64,000 nt of DNA from Flavobacterium cyclinae (GCF_021172145.1 NZ_CP089095.1:1302001-1366000); one strand, 5' to 3'; positions 44,243-54,633 are shown, counted from the first letter of the stretch. Numbers and translations: made by a program. Notes: a model not told the origin generated them from the letters alone.

Positions 44243-45421
44243 TTATATTTTGGTGCAAAGTACTACTATTTTTTCATTTTTTAAATTCGTAGTGAAAAAC
44301 GCAAAAATGGTTCCACCGTCTAAAATTTTATATTTTTTCTTTAAGTCTTCTGGTTTTATAGGGAAATTTCGTGTAGAAACATTCATTTTTTTTCCTTGAA
44401 GATGTTGCGTTATTTCTTTTTTTTGAAACGGAACAATCAAATCAATTTGAAATTTTCTTCCAGGAAAATCAATAAGTTCATCTGAAGTATATAAATGCGA
44501 ATGTTGGTGTAATTTCCCAATAGCAAATAATTCGGAAACTGCTTCAAATCCACCCGATTTCATTAGAGAAGCATTGGGCTCGTATAAATATTTTTTGGGT
44601 AAACTATAAGAAACAAAATAGGATTTTGTACTTTCAATTTTCGTAATCGTTTGCTTTTCTTTTTCAAGATTAATCGCAAAAATTTCGGGCGACTCATTGA
44701 AATTTTTAACAATTTTCCAAAGCAACTCTTTCACTTCGTTTTCAACTGCTACAATGTGAATTTCGGAAACGTTTTTAAGTTCTAATAATCCAGCATGAAG
44801 GTCTAATATGGGAGCTGTTTTAATTAAAATTATATCTGTAAATTGAAAATAGAAATCTTGTAAAGCAACAACATTGGGCAAACAATCGGCTAACATGAAG
44901 ACTTTGCCTTTAGCATCATTTCTTCTGGAAGGGTCGATGTAAATGCAATCAAATTTTTGATTCAATTGATTTAAAATTTCGGTACTATCTCCTTGATAAC
45001 ATTCTATGTTTGTTGCTTTTAAATTTTTAAAATTATGGTTAACGATTTGAGATAAATCAGGATTTAATTCACAATGAATAACCGATTTAAAATGTTTCGA
45101 AAAATAGTAATCGTCAATCCCAAATCCGCCAGTACAATCTATTAATTTTTCACCCGAAACCAATGAGGCTTTATAGTTAGCTGTAATTTCTGAAGACGTT
45201 TGTTCGATTGATATTTTTTCAGGATAAATAATATTTTCTGATAAAAACCAAGTAGGAAGTTTATCTTTTGCTTTCTTTTTAGCTATAATTTGATTGATTA
45301 GAACTGAATAATTTACTTCGGGAAATGGATTTTTCTTTAAAGCTAATTTTGTGCTATCTTCATTCAGATTTTTATTGATAAAATCTTGTATTTCAGGTTG
45401 TAAAAGCGATTCTAAATTCAA
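44243..45421 (-). CDS. Class I SAM-dependent methyltransferase with THUMP-like C-terminus
   Basis: 392 aa. The Rossmann methyltransferase core has LIDCTGGFGIDDYYFSK as motif I around residue 95, HCELNPDLSQI as the acidic end of strand two, and IDPSRRNDAKGKVF in the catalytic region, where DPSRR is the family hallmark (PG_1098-like). The C-terminal 90 residues match the THUMP-like domain found with it. The likely role is modification of a structured RNA, though the target is unknown. It sits in an operon with tsaD and rsmE, both of which modify RNA, which supports an RNA role. Spacing to the AI-2E gene is 2 bp. Confidence 0.83.
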   Translation of the reverse strand: MNLESLLQPEIQDFINKNLNEDSTKLALKKNPFPEVNYSVLINQIIAKKKAKDKLPTWFLSENIIYPEKISIEQTSSEITANYKASLVSGEKLIDCTGGFGIDDYYFSKHFKSVIHCELNPDLSQIVNHNFKNLKATNIECYQGDSTEILNQLNQKFDCIYIDPSRRNDAKGKVFMLADCLPNVVALQDFYFQFTDIILIKTAPILDLHAGLLELKNVSEIHIVAVENEVKELLWKIVKNFNESPEIFAINLEKEKQTITKIESTKSYFVSYSLPKKYLYEPNASLMKSGGFEAVSELFAIGKLHQHSHLYTSDELIDFPGRKFQIDLIVPFQKKEITQHLQGKKMNVSTRNFPIKPEDLKKKYKILDGGTIFAFFTTNLKNEKIVVLCTKI

Positions 45422-45423
45422 AA

Positions 45424-46518
45424 CTATAAGTTTTTGGTAAGGGCTTTAATGATTCGATTATCGGGTAAAAATTCTTTTCCAATTACTTTCAAAGAGGTAT
45501 AAAATGGAACAGCGATAATCATTCCTGTAATCCCAAATAAAATCCCTGCAATTAGTATCACTAAAAAGATTTCTAAAGGATGGGAATTAGTACTTTTTGA
45601 AAAAATCATTGGCGAACTAATATTGTTGTCAATCAATTGCACTACAAACATCCCTATTAAAACATAAAGGGTAGTGGGTAAAGTTTCAGATGCAAAATCG
45701 GCTCCAGTGCCAATGCTACTAATCATTATTAAGACGCTAGCAACAATAGTAGCAATAATTGGCCCCACATAAGGAACAATATTGAAAACGGCACATAATA
45801 GGGCAATAATCAAAGCGTTTTCAACTCCAAAAATAAGAAAAACAATAAAGTATAAAATCAATATAATAAATAATTGAAGTAGCAATCCTAAGAAATATTT
45901 GGAAAGCATTTCGTTAATTTTTTTAATCGAATTAATGGCTTTATCTTTTTGATTTTCAGGTATTATATTTTTAAATATTGTTACAAATGAAGTTCTTTCT
46001 TTGAGAAGAAAAAAAGAAATAAATAATACTGAAGCCAATCCCATTCCAATATTTCCAATTGTACTTACCATATTATTTAAAAAATTAGGAATAAATTCAA
46101 AATTTGAAAAGGAAGTAAGATTCGAACTTTTAGCAATTTGTTGTAAATCAATATTATGTGAGTTCAGATATAAGCTAATATCATTCAATAATTGATTGTA
46201 ATTATTTTCAAGTGAATTAATATCTAAAAGCGATAAATTTTCGCCTTGAGCCAAAATTAAAGGAATGAAAAGTAAAATGATTCCAGAAATGAAAAGTATG
46301 ACTAAAAACAGTGTTGTAATAACGGCTAGTGTATTTCTAAACTTTAATTTTCTCCTTAAAAATAAGACAAAAGGATACAACAAAAGGGTTACCACAATCG
46401 AAACAACGCCATAAACAATTACGGTTGAAATTTTATATAAGAAGAAGAGCAACAATAGAATGGCAGCTATAATCCCAACAGCCCTAACGATTCCGTATGA
46501 AAGTTCTTTTGAAGTCAT
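45424..46518 (-). CDS. AI-2E family transporter (PerM-like)
   Basis: 364-aa membrane protein with about eight hydrophobic helices. It has the family's typical regions: a cytoplasmic or periplasmic domain around residues 95-150 and a conserved C-terminal half with ALLCAVFNIVPYVGPIIATI and LIDNNISSPMIFSKS. Family members export or leak autoinducer-2 or other solutes; no luxS is nearby, so the AI-2 name is only a family label. It lies in the tsaD operon with 2-bp gaps on both sides. Confidence 0.87.
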   Translation of the reverse strand: MTSKELSYGIVRAVGIIAAILLLLFFLYKISTVIVYGVVSIVVTLLLYPFVLFLRRKLKFRNTLAVITTLFLVILFISGIILLFIPLILAQGENLSLLDINSLENNYNQLLNDISLYLNSHNIDLQQIAKSSNLTSFSNFEFIPNFLNNMVSTIGNIGMGLASVLFISFFLLKERTSFVTIFKNIIPENQKDKAINSIKKINEMLSKYFLGLLLQLFIILILYFIVFLIFGVENALIIALLCAVFNIVPYVGPIIATIVASVLIMISSIGTGADFASETLPTTLYVLIGMFVVQLIDNNISSPMIFSKSTNSHPLEIFLVILIAGILFGITGMIIAVPFYTSLKVIGKEFLPDNRIIKALTKNL

Positions 46519-46520
46519 TT

Positions 46521-47159
46521 TTAATTTTTAAAAGCGTAATTTACAATATTAGCTCCCATTCTCAAAGCTTTTTCTCTAACACTTTGTGGATTATTGTGTA
46601 CTTCTGTGTCTTCCCAACCATCTCCTAAGTCGGTTTCATACGTGTATAAAAGCACAATTCTACCTTCAATAAAAATTCCAAAAGCTTGTGGTTTTTGATT
46701 ATCATGCTCGTGAATCTTTGGTAAACCACCAGGAAAATTAAAAGGTTCTTTGAATAATATGTGATTTGATGGAATTTCTATTAACGGATTGTCAGGAAAT
46801 ATTTTCTTGATTTCTTTTCGAATGTATTCATTCATCCCATAATTATCATCAATATGTAAAAAACCGCCCGACATAAGATAATTACGAAGATTAATCACAT
46901 CATTTGGGCTAAAAACAACATTTCCGTGTCCGGTCATATGAATGTAGGGATAGGAGAAAATTTCAGTACTCCCAACATCAACCGTTGCAATTTTAGTATT
47001 GATTTTAGTATTGATGTTTTGATTGCAAAATTTAGCCAAATTGGGTAGAGAAGTAGGATTGGCATACCAATCGCCACCACCAGAATATTTAGCGACTGCA
47101 ATTTCTTGGGTAAAACCCAAATTCCAAATAAATGCTATGAGGATTAAAAATCTATTCAT
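46521..47159 (-). CDS. DUF4159 domain-containing secreted protein
   Basis: 212 aa with a signal peptide (MNRFLILIAFIWNLGFT then Q). The body matches DUF4159: the start AVAKYSGGGDWYANPTSLPN, then SYPYIHMTGHGNVVFSPNDV and GGFLHIDDNYGMNEYIRKEI. The fold is thought to be related to glutamine-amidotransferase-like domains. Function is unknown, though it is widespread in Bacteroidota. It overlaps the end of rsmE by 8 bp, suggesting coupled translation, and the next gene starts 2 bp downstream. Confidence 0.85.
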   Translation of the reverse strand: MNRFLILIAFIWNLGFTQEIAVAKYSGGGDWYANPTSLPNLAKFCNQNINTKINTKIATVDVGSTEIFSYPYIHMTGHGNVVFSPNDVINLRNYLMSGGFLHIDDNYGMNEYIRKEIKKIFPDNPLIEIPSNHILFKEPFNFPGGLPKIHEHDNQKPQAFGIFIEGRIVLLYTYETDLGDGWEDTEVHNNPQSVREKALRMGANIVNYAFKN

Positions 47160-47856
47160 TTATCAAAGCAATTGTATGACAAGCAACTAAAGCAGCGGTT
47201 TCGGTTCGCAATCTTGTATTTCCCAAAGTTACAGGAATAAAATGATTTTCTGTAGCCAAATTGATTTCTTTTGTAGAAAAATCGCCTTCTGGACCAATTA
47301 GAATGGTGATTTTTTCGTCTTTTTTGGCTTCCATTTTGAATGATTTTTTATCCGTTTCTTCGCAATGTGCGATGAATTTTTGTCCCTCAAAATTCGATTT
47401 TACGAATTGGGAGAACGAAATCGGTTCATTGATTTTTGGAATATAATAATGAAGCGATTGTTTCATGGCAGCTTGAATAATCTTCTCTGCTCGATCAATT
47501 TTATAAACTTTTCTTTCTGAATGATCACAAATGATTGGCGTGATTTCGTGGATACCAATTTCAGTTGCTTTTTCTAAAAACCATTCCAAACGATCATTCA
47601 TTTTAGTAGGAGCAACTGCTATATGTGTATAAAACTTATCCGATTCCTGAAAGGTTTCCTTTATGATTTTTACTTCGCATTTTTTCTCTGAAGCTAATAC
47701 AATTTCAGATTCAAATAGATAGCCTAATCCATTAGTAATGAAAATTTTATCGCTTTCTTTTTTACGTAAAACTTTTACAATGTGTTTGCTTTCGTCTTTA
47801 TCAAAAAAGAAAGAAGTATCACCTTGTTTTATATTTGAGTTATAGAATAGTTGCAT
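47152..47856 (-). CDS. rsmE: 16S rRNA (uracil(1498)-N(3))-methyltransferase
   Basis: 234 aa from the ATG at 47856; the alternative frame start at 47871 adds five unconserved residues and would overlap tsaD's last codons. RsmE is a SPOUT knot methyltransferase that makes m3U1498 in 16S rRNA. The N-terminal PUA-like part has KDESKHIVKVLRKKESD. The SPOUT knot has AVAPTKMNDRLEWFLEKATE, ITILIGPEGDFSTKEI and LGNTRLRTETAALVACH. Starts 4 bp after the tsaD stop. Confidence 0.94.
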   Translation of the reverse strand: MQLFYNSNIKQGDTSFFFDKDESKHIVKVLRKKESDKIFITNGLGYLFESEIVLASEKKCEVKIIKETFQESDKFYTHIAVAPTKMNDRLEWFLEKATEIGIHEITPIICDHSERKVYKIDRAEKIIQAAMKQSLHYYIPKINEPISFSQFVKSNFEGQKFIAHCEETDKKSFKMEAKKDEKITILIGPEGDFSTKEINLATENHFIPVTLGNTRLRTETAALVACHTIALINE

Positions 47857-47860
47857 AAGA

Positions 47861-48883
47861 TTAAAATTCAATTCGTGCTTTTGAAGTTACTTCTGCGTTG
47901 CAGAAATTTTCTTCTAAATAATTATAATATCCCACAATTCCAATCATAGCAGCATTATCAGTAGTGTATTCAAATTTAGGAATATACGATTTCCATCCGT
48001 ATTTTTTTTCGGCTTCTTTTAATGTGGTTCTAATTCCTGAATTTGCCGAAACACCACCACCAATAGCAATCTGATTAATACCTGTTTCTGCAACCGCTAA
48101 TTTTAATTTATCCATTAAAATATTGATAATGGTATATTGAATAGAAGCACAGATATCGGCTTTGTTTTCTTCAATGAAATTCGGATTTAGCGCTACATTT
48201 TTTTGAATAAAATATAAAATTTGGGTTTTCAAACCACTAAAGCTAAAATTTAGTCCATCTACTTTTGGTTTGGTAAACGGAAACGCTTTCGGATTACCTT
48301 CTTGAGCAAATTTATCAATTAAAGGGCCACCAGGATAAGGAAGTCCTAATATCTTGGCTGATTTATCAAATGCTTCGCCTACAGCATCATCTGTTGTTTC
48401 TCCAATAATTTCCAAATCAAAAAAGCTATTCACTTTCACAATTTGAGTATGACCACCTGATATTGTCAATGCTAAAAAAGGAAACGTTGGTTTATCAAAT
48501 CCTTCTTCATCAATAAAATGAGCCAAAATATGAGCTTTCATATGGTTTACTGCAATTAACGGAATATGTAAAGCCATACTCATAGATTTTGCAAACGAAC
48601 CTCCCACTAAAAGCGAACCCATTAATCCAGGTCCTTGTGTGAAAGCGATACAATTTAAGTCGTTTTTAGTTATTCCAGCCTTTTTAATAGCAACATCTAC
48701 TACTGGAACAATGTTCTGTTGGTGCGCTCTCGAAGCCAATTCAGGAACCACACCACCATATTCTTCATGAATCGCTTGTCGCGCTACAATATTGGATAAA
48801 ACAACATCGTTACAAAGCACGGCTGCGGAAGTATCATCACAGGAACTTTCGATAGCAAGCGTATATATTTTTCTTTCTGACAT
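47861..48883 (-). CDS. tsaD: tRNA N6-adenosine threonylcarbamoyltransferase
   Basis: 340 aa from the ATG at 48883; a GTG three codons earlier (48892) is possible. TsaD completes the t6A37 modification of tRNAs that read ANN codons. The ASKHA fold is shown by YTLAIESSCDDTSAAV, the metal-binding AVNHMKAHILAHF with its two histidines, TISGGHTQIVKV, and IAIGGGVSANSGIR. First gene of a seven-gene minus-strand unit: tsaD, rsmE, DUF4159, AI-2E, the methyltransferase and two secreted proteins, with gaps from minus 8 to 16 bp. It diverges from TamB with about 160 bp between. Confidence 0.95.
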   Translation of the reverse strand: MSERKIYTLAIESSCDDTSAAVLCNDVVLSNIVARQAIHEEYGGVVPELASRAHQQNIVPVVDVAIKKAGITKNDLNCIAFTQGPGLMGSLLVGGSFAKSMSMALHIPLIAVNHMKAHILAHFIDEEGFDKPTFPFLALTISGGHTQIVKVNSFFDLEIIGETTDDAVGEAFDKSAKILGLPYPGGPLIDKFAQEGNPKAFPFTKPKVDGLNFSFSGLKTQILYFIQKNVALNPNFIEENKADICASIQYTIINILMDKLKLAVAETGINQIAIGGGVSANSGIRTTLKEAEKKYGWKSYIPKFEYTTDNAAMIGIVGYYNYLEENFCNAEVTSKARIEF

Positions 48884-49046
48884 TTTAGGCACGAAATTTG
48901 GAATAAGTATATTGTAATTATCTTACAAATTTCCTTATTTTTGTTGTATTGTACAGCAATCATTAATATTAAGTAGCAAATTTAAAACAAAAGAACGTAT
49001 CAAAAAATTTAAAAAAATACTATTTCGTTCCTTATTAGCAATTTTA

Positions 49047-52000
49047 TTGCTGTTATTGTTATTGGGAATTCTTTTGTCTATACCTTGTGTTCAAACTTCA
49101 TTAGGAAAATATGCAACTAATAGTATTAATAAATCTTACGGAACTAATATTACAATAGGTAAAGTTGCGATTACCCCATTTGGAAGCGTAAAATTAGGAG
49201 ATGTTTTAGTCTTGGATCATCATCAAGATACGTTGTTTTATATCAAAAAACTAAATACTTCAATTTTAAGTTTCAAGAAAATTTACGATCCGGGTCATCC
49301 CTATTTAAAAGATGTGGTGTTACATGGTTTGGATGTTAGAATCGTTAATTATAAAAATGAAGACTACACCAATTTAGATAAATTCATTGATGCTTTTGAT
49401 GACGGAACCCCTTCGTCAGGAAAGTTTAGAATGAAAGCCAATAAAATGACTGTTTTTAATAGTCGCTTTCAGTACATAGATTACAATCTTCAAACGCCAA
49501 AAATGCTCGATTTTACCCAACTGAATGGTAAAATTGAAGATTTTTTTATCAAAGGAGCTAACGTAACTACTTTTATTGACAAGTTATCCTTCAAAGATCA
49601 CAGAGGTTTGTTTGTAGAGAACATCACTGCTGATTTTTTGTATACAAAGAAAAATATTCTGCTAGAGCAATTGGAAATGAAAACTCCTTTATCTGAAATG
49701 AAAGGTAGAGTAGAGTTGAAGTACAACAGAAAAGATTTTTCAGATTTTAATAACAAAGTTATTTTTGATGTTCAGTTTGATAAAGCTTCTATTGCGTCTA
49801 ATGATTTGAATTATTTTTATAATGAGTTCGGAAAGAATAATGTTTTCTATGTAGATACGCATTTGATAGGTACTTTAAATAATTTTACAACTTATAATTT
49901 AAAGCTAGTAGATAAAAATCAGTCGGAAATTATTGGAACAGCCAATTTTAAAAATCTTTTTGGTAAAGGAAATCAAGAGTTTTATATGAATGGAAACTTT
50001 GATCGAATTACATCCAATTACGAAGATTTAAAATCTATTTTACCTCGAATTTTAGGGAATAATTTACCGTCAGTTTTAGCAAAATTAGGGAATGTAAATA
50101 TTGCAGGTGCTATTGAGTTAACTCAAAAATTCATCAATACCGATGTGTCAATGTTATCTCAATTAGGATATTTAGAAGGGAATTTAGCCATGCAAAACAT
50201 CAATAACATCGATAATGCTTCCTATCAAGGTAATATTAAGTTAGATGCTTTTGATTTGGGTGCTCTTTTAAGTAAGAATGATATTGGAAAAGCTACATTA
50301 GATTTAGACGTAGATGGAAAAGGATTTACTCAAAAATTATTGAATACGGCTATCAAAGGAAAAATTGATGCGTTTTATTATAATGGTTATAATTACCAAA
50401 ATATTACAGTTGATGGTAGTATGAAAATGCCTTACTATAAAGGGTATTTTAACAGTAATGATCCTAATTTAAAAATGGATTTTGATGGTACAATTGACTT
50501 AAGTTTGAAAGCTAAAAAATATGATTTTAAAGCCCAAATTGATTATGCTGATTTACATATTTTAAATTTCTACAAATCGGATTCGATTTCAATTCTTAAA
50601 GGAACCATTGACTTTAAAGCGGATGGAAATTCAATTGATGATTTAGCCGGAATTTTAAAAATTAATAATGTTTCTTATCAAAATAGTAAAGATTCCTACT
50701 TCTTTGAGGATTTTCAAATAACGTCTTCATTTGATGAAGAACAAATTAGAACAATTGAGATTAATTCGCCCGATATTATTACAGGTGAAATCGTTGGGAA
50801 GTACAAAGTAAATCAAGTGCAAAAAATGGTAGAAAATGCCTTGGGAAGTTTGTATGCTAATTATTCTCCAAATCAATTAGAAAAAGGCCAGTTTATTAAT
50901 TTCGATTTATCAATTTATGATAAAATAGTAGAAGTATTTATTCCTGATGTTAAAATTTCTGAAAATACTAAAGCAAAAGGGAGAATTAATGGAGATGAGG
51001 GGAAATTTATTTTTGATTTTACATCGCCTAACATTATTGTTTATAACAATACAATTGAAAATGTAAGCATCGATATTGATAATAAAAATCCGTTATATAA
51101 TGCTTATATTACAGTGGATTCTATTAAAAATAGCACATATAAAATTGCCGATTTTAATTTAATTAATCTTACATTAAATGATACTTTATATGTACGCTCA
51201 GAATTTAAAGGAGGTCCTAAGAGTCAAGATACCTATGATTTAAACTTGTATCATACGATTGATGAAAATAAGCAATCTGTTGTTGGTTTTAAAAAATCAG
51301 AAATTAAATTTAAAGATTATTTGTGGTTCATTAATGAGTTAGAAACAGAAGATAACAAAATTGTTTTTGATAAAAAGTTTAAAGATTTTGATTTCCAAAA
51401 ATTAACCTTATCACATAACGACCAAAAGATTGATTTCTATGGTACTTTTCGCGATTCCACTTACAAAGACTTAAACCTGTCTTTTAATGATGTTGATTTG
51501 AATAAGGTGACACCTACATTAGATAGTTTGACTTTTGGTGGTAAAATAAATGGAAAAATTAGCTATAAGCAAGAAGATAATAAATACGATCCTATTTCTC
51601 ATTTGACAATTGATAGTTTAAAAATCAATCAGTTTTTACTAGGTGATTTAGAATTTGATATTGAAGGAAATGAAAATTTTAATCAATTTAAAGTCAATTC
51701 CAGTTTAAAACAAGATGGAAAAGAACATTTTTTTGTTGATGGTAATGTAAATTTTGTTGGAGATCAATCTAAATTAGATTTAGAAGCAGGTTTTGACAAG
51801 TTTAATTTAGCACCATTTGGTTCGTTATTAGGATCAGTTCTGTCTGATGTAAGAGGGAATGCAACGGGTAGAACTACTATAGGAGGTTCATTTACCTCAC
51901 CTGAGATTGATGGTCGTTTATATTTAAACGATGCAGGAATGCGAGTTCCATATCTAAATGTAGATTATGCTTTTGAAAAAAATGCAATAGTAGATTTGAC

Positions 52001-53486
52001 GGAGCATCAATTTAGTTTGCGAAAAATTGAAGTAACTGATACTAAATTCAATACTAAAGGGGTTATTGACGGAACAATTAAACATAAAAATCTAGGCGAT
52101 TGGGACTTAGATTTACATTTAATATCAGATAATATTCTAGCATTAGATACAAAAGATTCAGATGATACTTATTATTACGGAACTGCCTTTATGAAAGGTA
52201 AAGCGAGTATTACGGGTGAAATCAATGCTTTAGTTATCAAAGTAGCTGGAGAATCTGAAAAAGGAACTTCAATTAAAATTCCGGTTAATGATGATGAAGA
52301 AATTGGAGATAATACATTTATCAATTTTATGACAACAGAGGAATATCAAAAATCCTTAATTGAAAATATTGCCAAAGAAAGTAGATACGAAGGTATAGAA
52401 CTCGATTTTAATTTTGATATTGATACCGATGCAGATATCGAAATTATTTTGAATAGAGAAACGGGTCATGCTATGAAAGGTAAAGGTGTAGGATCTATGC
52501 AGATGAACATAAATACTCTCGGTAAATTTGAAATGTTTGGTGATTTTATTGTTCAAGAAGGACAATACAATTTTAAATATGGTGGAATTATCGATAAGAA
52601 ATTTGATGTTGAAAAAGGAGGAACTATTCGTTGGGATGGTGAACCTATGGATGCTGTTCTTGATTTAAAAGCCACTTATAAAACTTTTGCAAACCCTGCT
52701 GTTTTAGTAGAAAGTGCTTCTTTTAATAGAAAAGTAGATACTAATGTTTCCATATTATTAAATGGTAATTTAAGCAATCCTCAGCCTGACTTTAATATTG
52801 ATTTTCCAACTGTAAGTTCTGTTTTACGAAGTGAATTAGATTATAAACTTCAAGATAAAGATTCACGTCAAACGCAAGCTTTTGCATTACTAGCAACGGG
52901 TTCATTTGTTACTGCAGAATCTACAGGAAATGCTGCTTATGGTTCTTTAATTGAAGGGGCAAGTTCAATTATAAATGGTTTATTCACTGATGCGGATAGT
53001 AATTTGCAATTTCAATTAGATTATTCTCAAGGAAATAGATTAACTGAAATCTCAGATAGAGTAGGAGTTACACTAAGTACAAGAGTAAACGATAGAATTA
53101 CAATTAATGGTAAAGCTAATGTACCAGTTGGTGGGGTTACTGAAACTGTAATTGTTGGAAATTTAGAAGTATTGATTCAGATAAATGAGGATGGAACACT
53201 AAACGCTCACGTATTTAATAGAGAAAATGATATTAATTATGTAGGAGAAGGTATTGGATATACACAAGGTTTAGGAATTACCTATAACGTAGAATTCAAT
53301 ACATTTAAAGAAATGTTGCAGAAAATATTCAGTAAAAATAAAAAGCAAAAAGGAACATCAAAATCACAAGATGAACTTCCTGATTCTGAATTCCCACCTG
53401 AGTTTATAGATTTCATAAACCAACGTAAATCTAAAACACAAGAAACTCCAAAAGAGGAACCATTAAAAGTTCCTGAAATCGATTAA
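49047..53486 (+). CDS. tamB: TamB-like translocation/assembly module (DUF490) protein
   Basis: At least 1479 aa. A membrane-anchored N-terminus is followed by a very long beta-helical body and the C-terminal TamB domain (about 1150-1430), with TFINFMTTEEYQ, DFIVQEGQYNFKYGGIIDKK and LATGSFVTAEST. It bridges inner and outer membranes and delivers lipids or proteins to the outer membrane. The only standard start is TTG at 49047, which cuts the anchor to a short hydrophobic run. The frame is open further upstream for over 30 codons without ATG, GTG or TTG, and these read KTKERIKKFKKILFRSLLAI, a proper basic tail and membrane helix. So the real start is probably upstream and uses a rare codon such as ATA 48966 or ATT 48948. 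Confidence 0.88.
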   Translation: MLLLLLGILLSIPCVQTSLGKYATNSINKSYGTNITIGKVAITPFGSVKLGDVLVLDHHQDTLFYIKKLNTSILSFKKIYDPGHPYLKDVVLHGLDVRIVNYKNEDYTNLDKFIDAFDDGTPSSGKFRMKANKMTVFNSRFQYIDYNLQTPKMLDFTQLNGKIEDFFIKGANVTTFIDKLSFKDHRGLFVENITADFLYTKKNILLEQLEMKTPLSEMKGRVELKYNRKDFSDFNNKVIFDVQFDKASIASNDLNYFYNEFGKNNVFYVDTHLIGTLNNFTTYNLKLVDKNQSEIIGTANFKNLFGKGNQEFYMNGNFDRITSNYEDLKSILPRILGNNLPSVLAKLGNVNIAGAIELTQKFINTDVSMLSQLGYLEGNLAMQNINNIDNASYQGNIKLDAFDLGALLSKNDIGKATLDLDVDGKGFTQKLLNTAIKGKIDAFYYNGYNYQNITVDGSMKMPYYKGYFNSNDPNLKMDFDGTIDLSLKAKKYDFKAQIDYADLHILNFYKSDSISILKGTIDFKADGNSIDDLAGILKINNVSYQNSKDSYFFEDFQITSSFDEEQIRTIEINSPDIITGEIVGKYKVNQVQKMVENALGSLYANYSPNQLEKGQFINFDLSIYDKIVEVFIPDVKISENTKAKGRINGDEGKFIFDFTSPNIIVYNNTIENVSIDIDNKNPLYNAYITVDSIKNSTYKIADFNLINLTLNDTLYVRSEFKGGPKSQDTYDLNLYHTIDENKQSVVGFKKSEIKFKDYLWFINELETEDNKIVFDKKFKDFDFQKLTLSHNDQKIDFYGTFRDSTYKDLNLSFNDVDLNKVTPTLDSLTFGGKINGKISYKQEDNKYDPISHLTIDSLKINQFLLGDLEFDIEGNENFNQFKVNSSLKQDGKEHFFVDGNVNFVGDQSKLDLEAGFDKFNLAPFGSLLGSVLSDVRGNATGRTTIGGSFTSPEIDGRLYLNDAGMRVPYLNVDYAFEKNAIVDLTEHQFSLRKIEVTDTKFNTKGVIDGTIKHKNLGDWDLDLHLISDNILALDTKDSDDTYYYGTAFMKGKASITGEINALVIKVAGESEKGTSIKIPVNDDEEIGDNTFINFMTTEEYQKSLIENIAKESRYEGIELDFNFDIDTDADIEIILNRETGHAMKGKGVGSMQMNINTLGKFEMFGDFIVQEGQYNFKYGGIIDKKFDVEKGGTIRWDGEPMDAVLDLKATYKTFANPAVLVESASFNRKVDTNVSILLNGNLSNPQPDFNIDFPTVSSVLRSELDYKLQDKDSRQTQAFALLATGSFVTAESTGNAAYGSLIEGASSIINGLFTDADSNLQFQLDYSQGNRLTEISDRVGVTLSTRVNDRITINGKANVPVGGVTETVIVGNLEVLIQINEDGTLNAHVFNRENDINYVGEGIGYTQGLGITYNVEFNTFKEMLQKIFSKNKKQKGTSKSQDELPDSEFPPEFIDFINQRKSKTQETPKEEPLKVPEID

Positions 53487-53621
53487 TTCTTAAATTTTTT
53501 TTATAAAAATCAAAAAGTTATTAACGAAAACGTTTGAATTTGCAGCTATTGTTAAATAGTTCGCAAAAAAGCTTACTTTTTATTATTTCGTTTTATAACT
53601 TTACATAAACAAACCATAATT

Positions 53622-54608
53622 ATGACTAATAAAATTAAAAAAGTTGGTGTTTTAACATCAGGAGGAGACGCTCCTGGAATGAATGCTGCTATTAGAGCTG
53701 TAGTTAGAGCTTGTGCTTATTATAATGTTGAATGTGTTGGTATTTACAGAGGGTACCAAGGAATGATTGAAGGCGACTTCAAAGAAATGGGACCACGCGA
53801 TGTAAAAAATATCATCAATAAAGGAGGAACTATATTAAAATCGGCTCGTTCTGCTGAATTTAGAACAAAAGAAGGTCGAAAAAAAGCTTATGATAATTTG
53901 GTTGCTGCCGGAATAGATTCTTTTGTGGTTATTGGAGGTGATGGTAGTTTTACGGGTGCCGAAATCTTTAATGAAGAATTTGGTTTTTCAGTAATAGGAA
54001 TCCCAGGAACTATTGATAATGATATCTATGGTACAAGCCATACATTAGGTTACGACACCGCATTAAACACTGTAATTGATGCTATAGATAAAATTAGAGA
54101 TACTGCAAATTCGCACAATCGTTTATTCTTTGTTGAAGTTATGGGGCGTGATGCCGGACACATTGCTTTAAATGCTGGAATTGGTGCTGGTGCTGAGGAA
54201 ATATTAATTCCAGAAGAAGATTTTGGATTAGATCGCCTTTTAGAATCTTTAAAAAGAAGTAAAGGTTCTGGTAAAACATCAAGTATTGTAGTAGTATCTG
54301 AAGGTGATAAAATTGGTAAAAATGTATTCGAATTAAAAGATTTTATCGAAGAAAATATGCCTGAATACGATGTGCGTGTTTCTGTTTTAGGTCATATGCA
54401 ACGTGGTGGTTCTCCTTCATGTTTTGATAGAGTGTTAGCTTCTCGTTTAGGAGTTAAAGCTGTTGAAAGTCTTTTAGAAGGAAAATCAAATTATATGGTA
54501 GGGCTTAATCAAGATAAAATTACCTTAACACCATTGGAACAAGCCATAAAAGGTCAAAGTGAAATTGATATGGAACTTGTTAAAGTATCAGATATTGTAT
54601 CGTCATAA
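53622..54608 (+). CDS. pfkA: 6-phosphofructokinase
   Basis: 328 aa, ATP-dependent PfkA. It phosphorylates fructose-6-phosphate to the 1,6-bisphosphate, the committed step of glycolysis. ATP-binding motifs are VLTSGGDAPGMNAAIRAVVR and VIGGDGSFTGA; the glycine in GGDGS marks ATP instead of pyrophosphate as donor. The catalytic aspartates are in PGTIDNDIYGTSHTLGYDTA, and VEVMGRDAGHIAL follows. The gapA gene starts 31 bp downstream, so the two glycolytic genes form an operon. No promoter matches the consensus perfectly in the 135-bp gap to TamB. Confidence 0.96.
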   Translation: MTNKIKKVGVLTSGGDAPGMNAAIRAVVRACAYYNVECVGIYRGYQGMIEGDFKEMGPRDVKNIINKGGTILKSARSAEFRTKEGRKKAYDNLVAAGIDSFVVIGGDGSFTGAEIFNEEFGFSVIGIPGTIDNDIYGTSHTLGYDTALNTVIDAIDKIRDTANSHNRLFFVEVMGRDAGHIALNAGIGAGAEEILIPEEDFGLDRLLESLKRSKGSGKTSSIVVVSEGDKIGKNVFELKDFIEENMPEYDVRVSVLGHMQRGGSPSCFDRVLASRLGVKAVESLLEGKSNYMVGLNQDKITLTPLEQAIKGQSEIDMELVKVSDIVSS

Positions 54609-54633
54609 TAGTAAAATAAAAAATCAAAAATAA

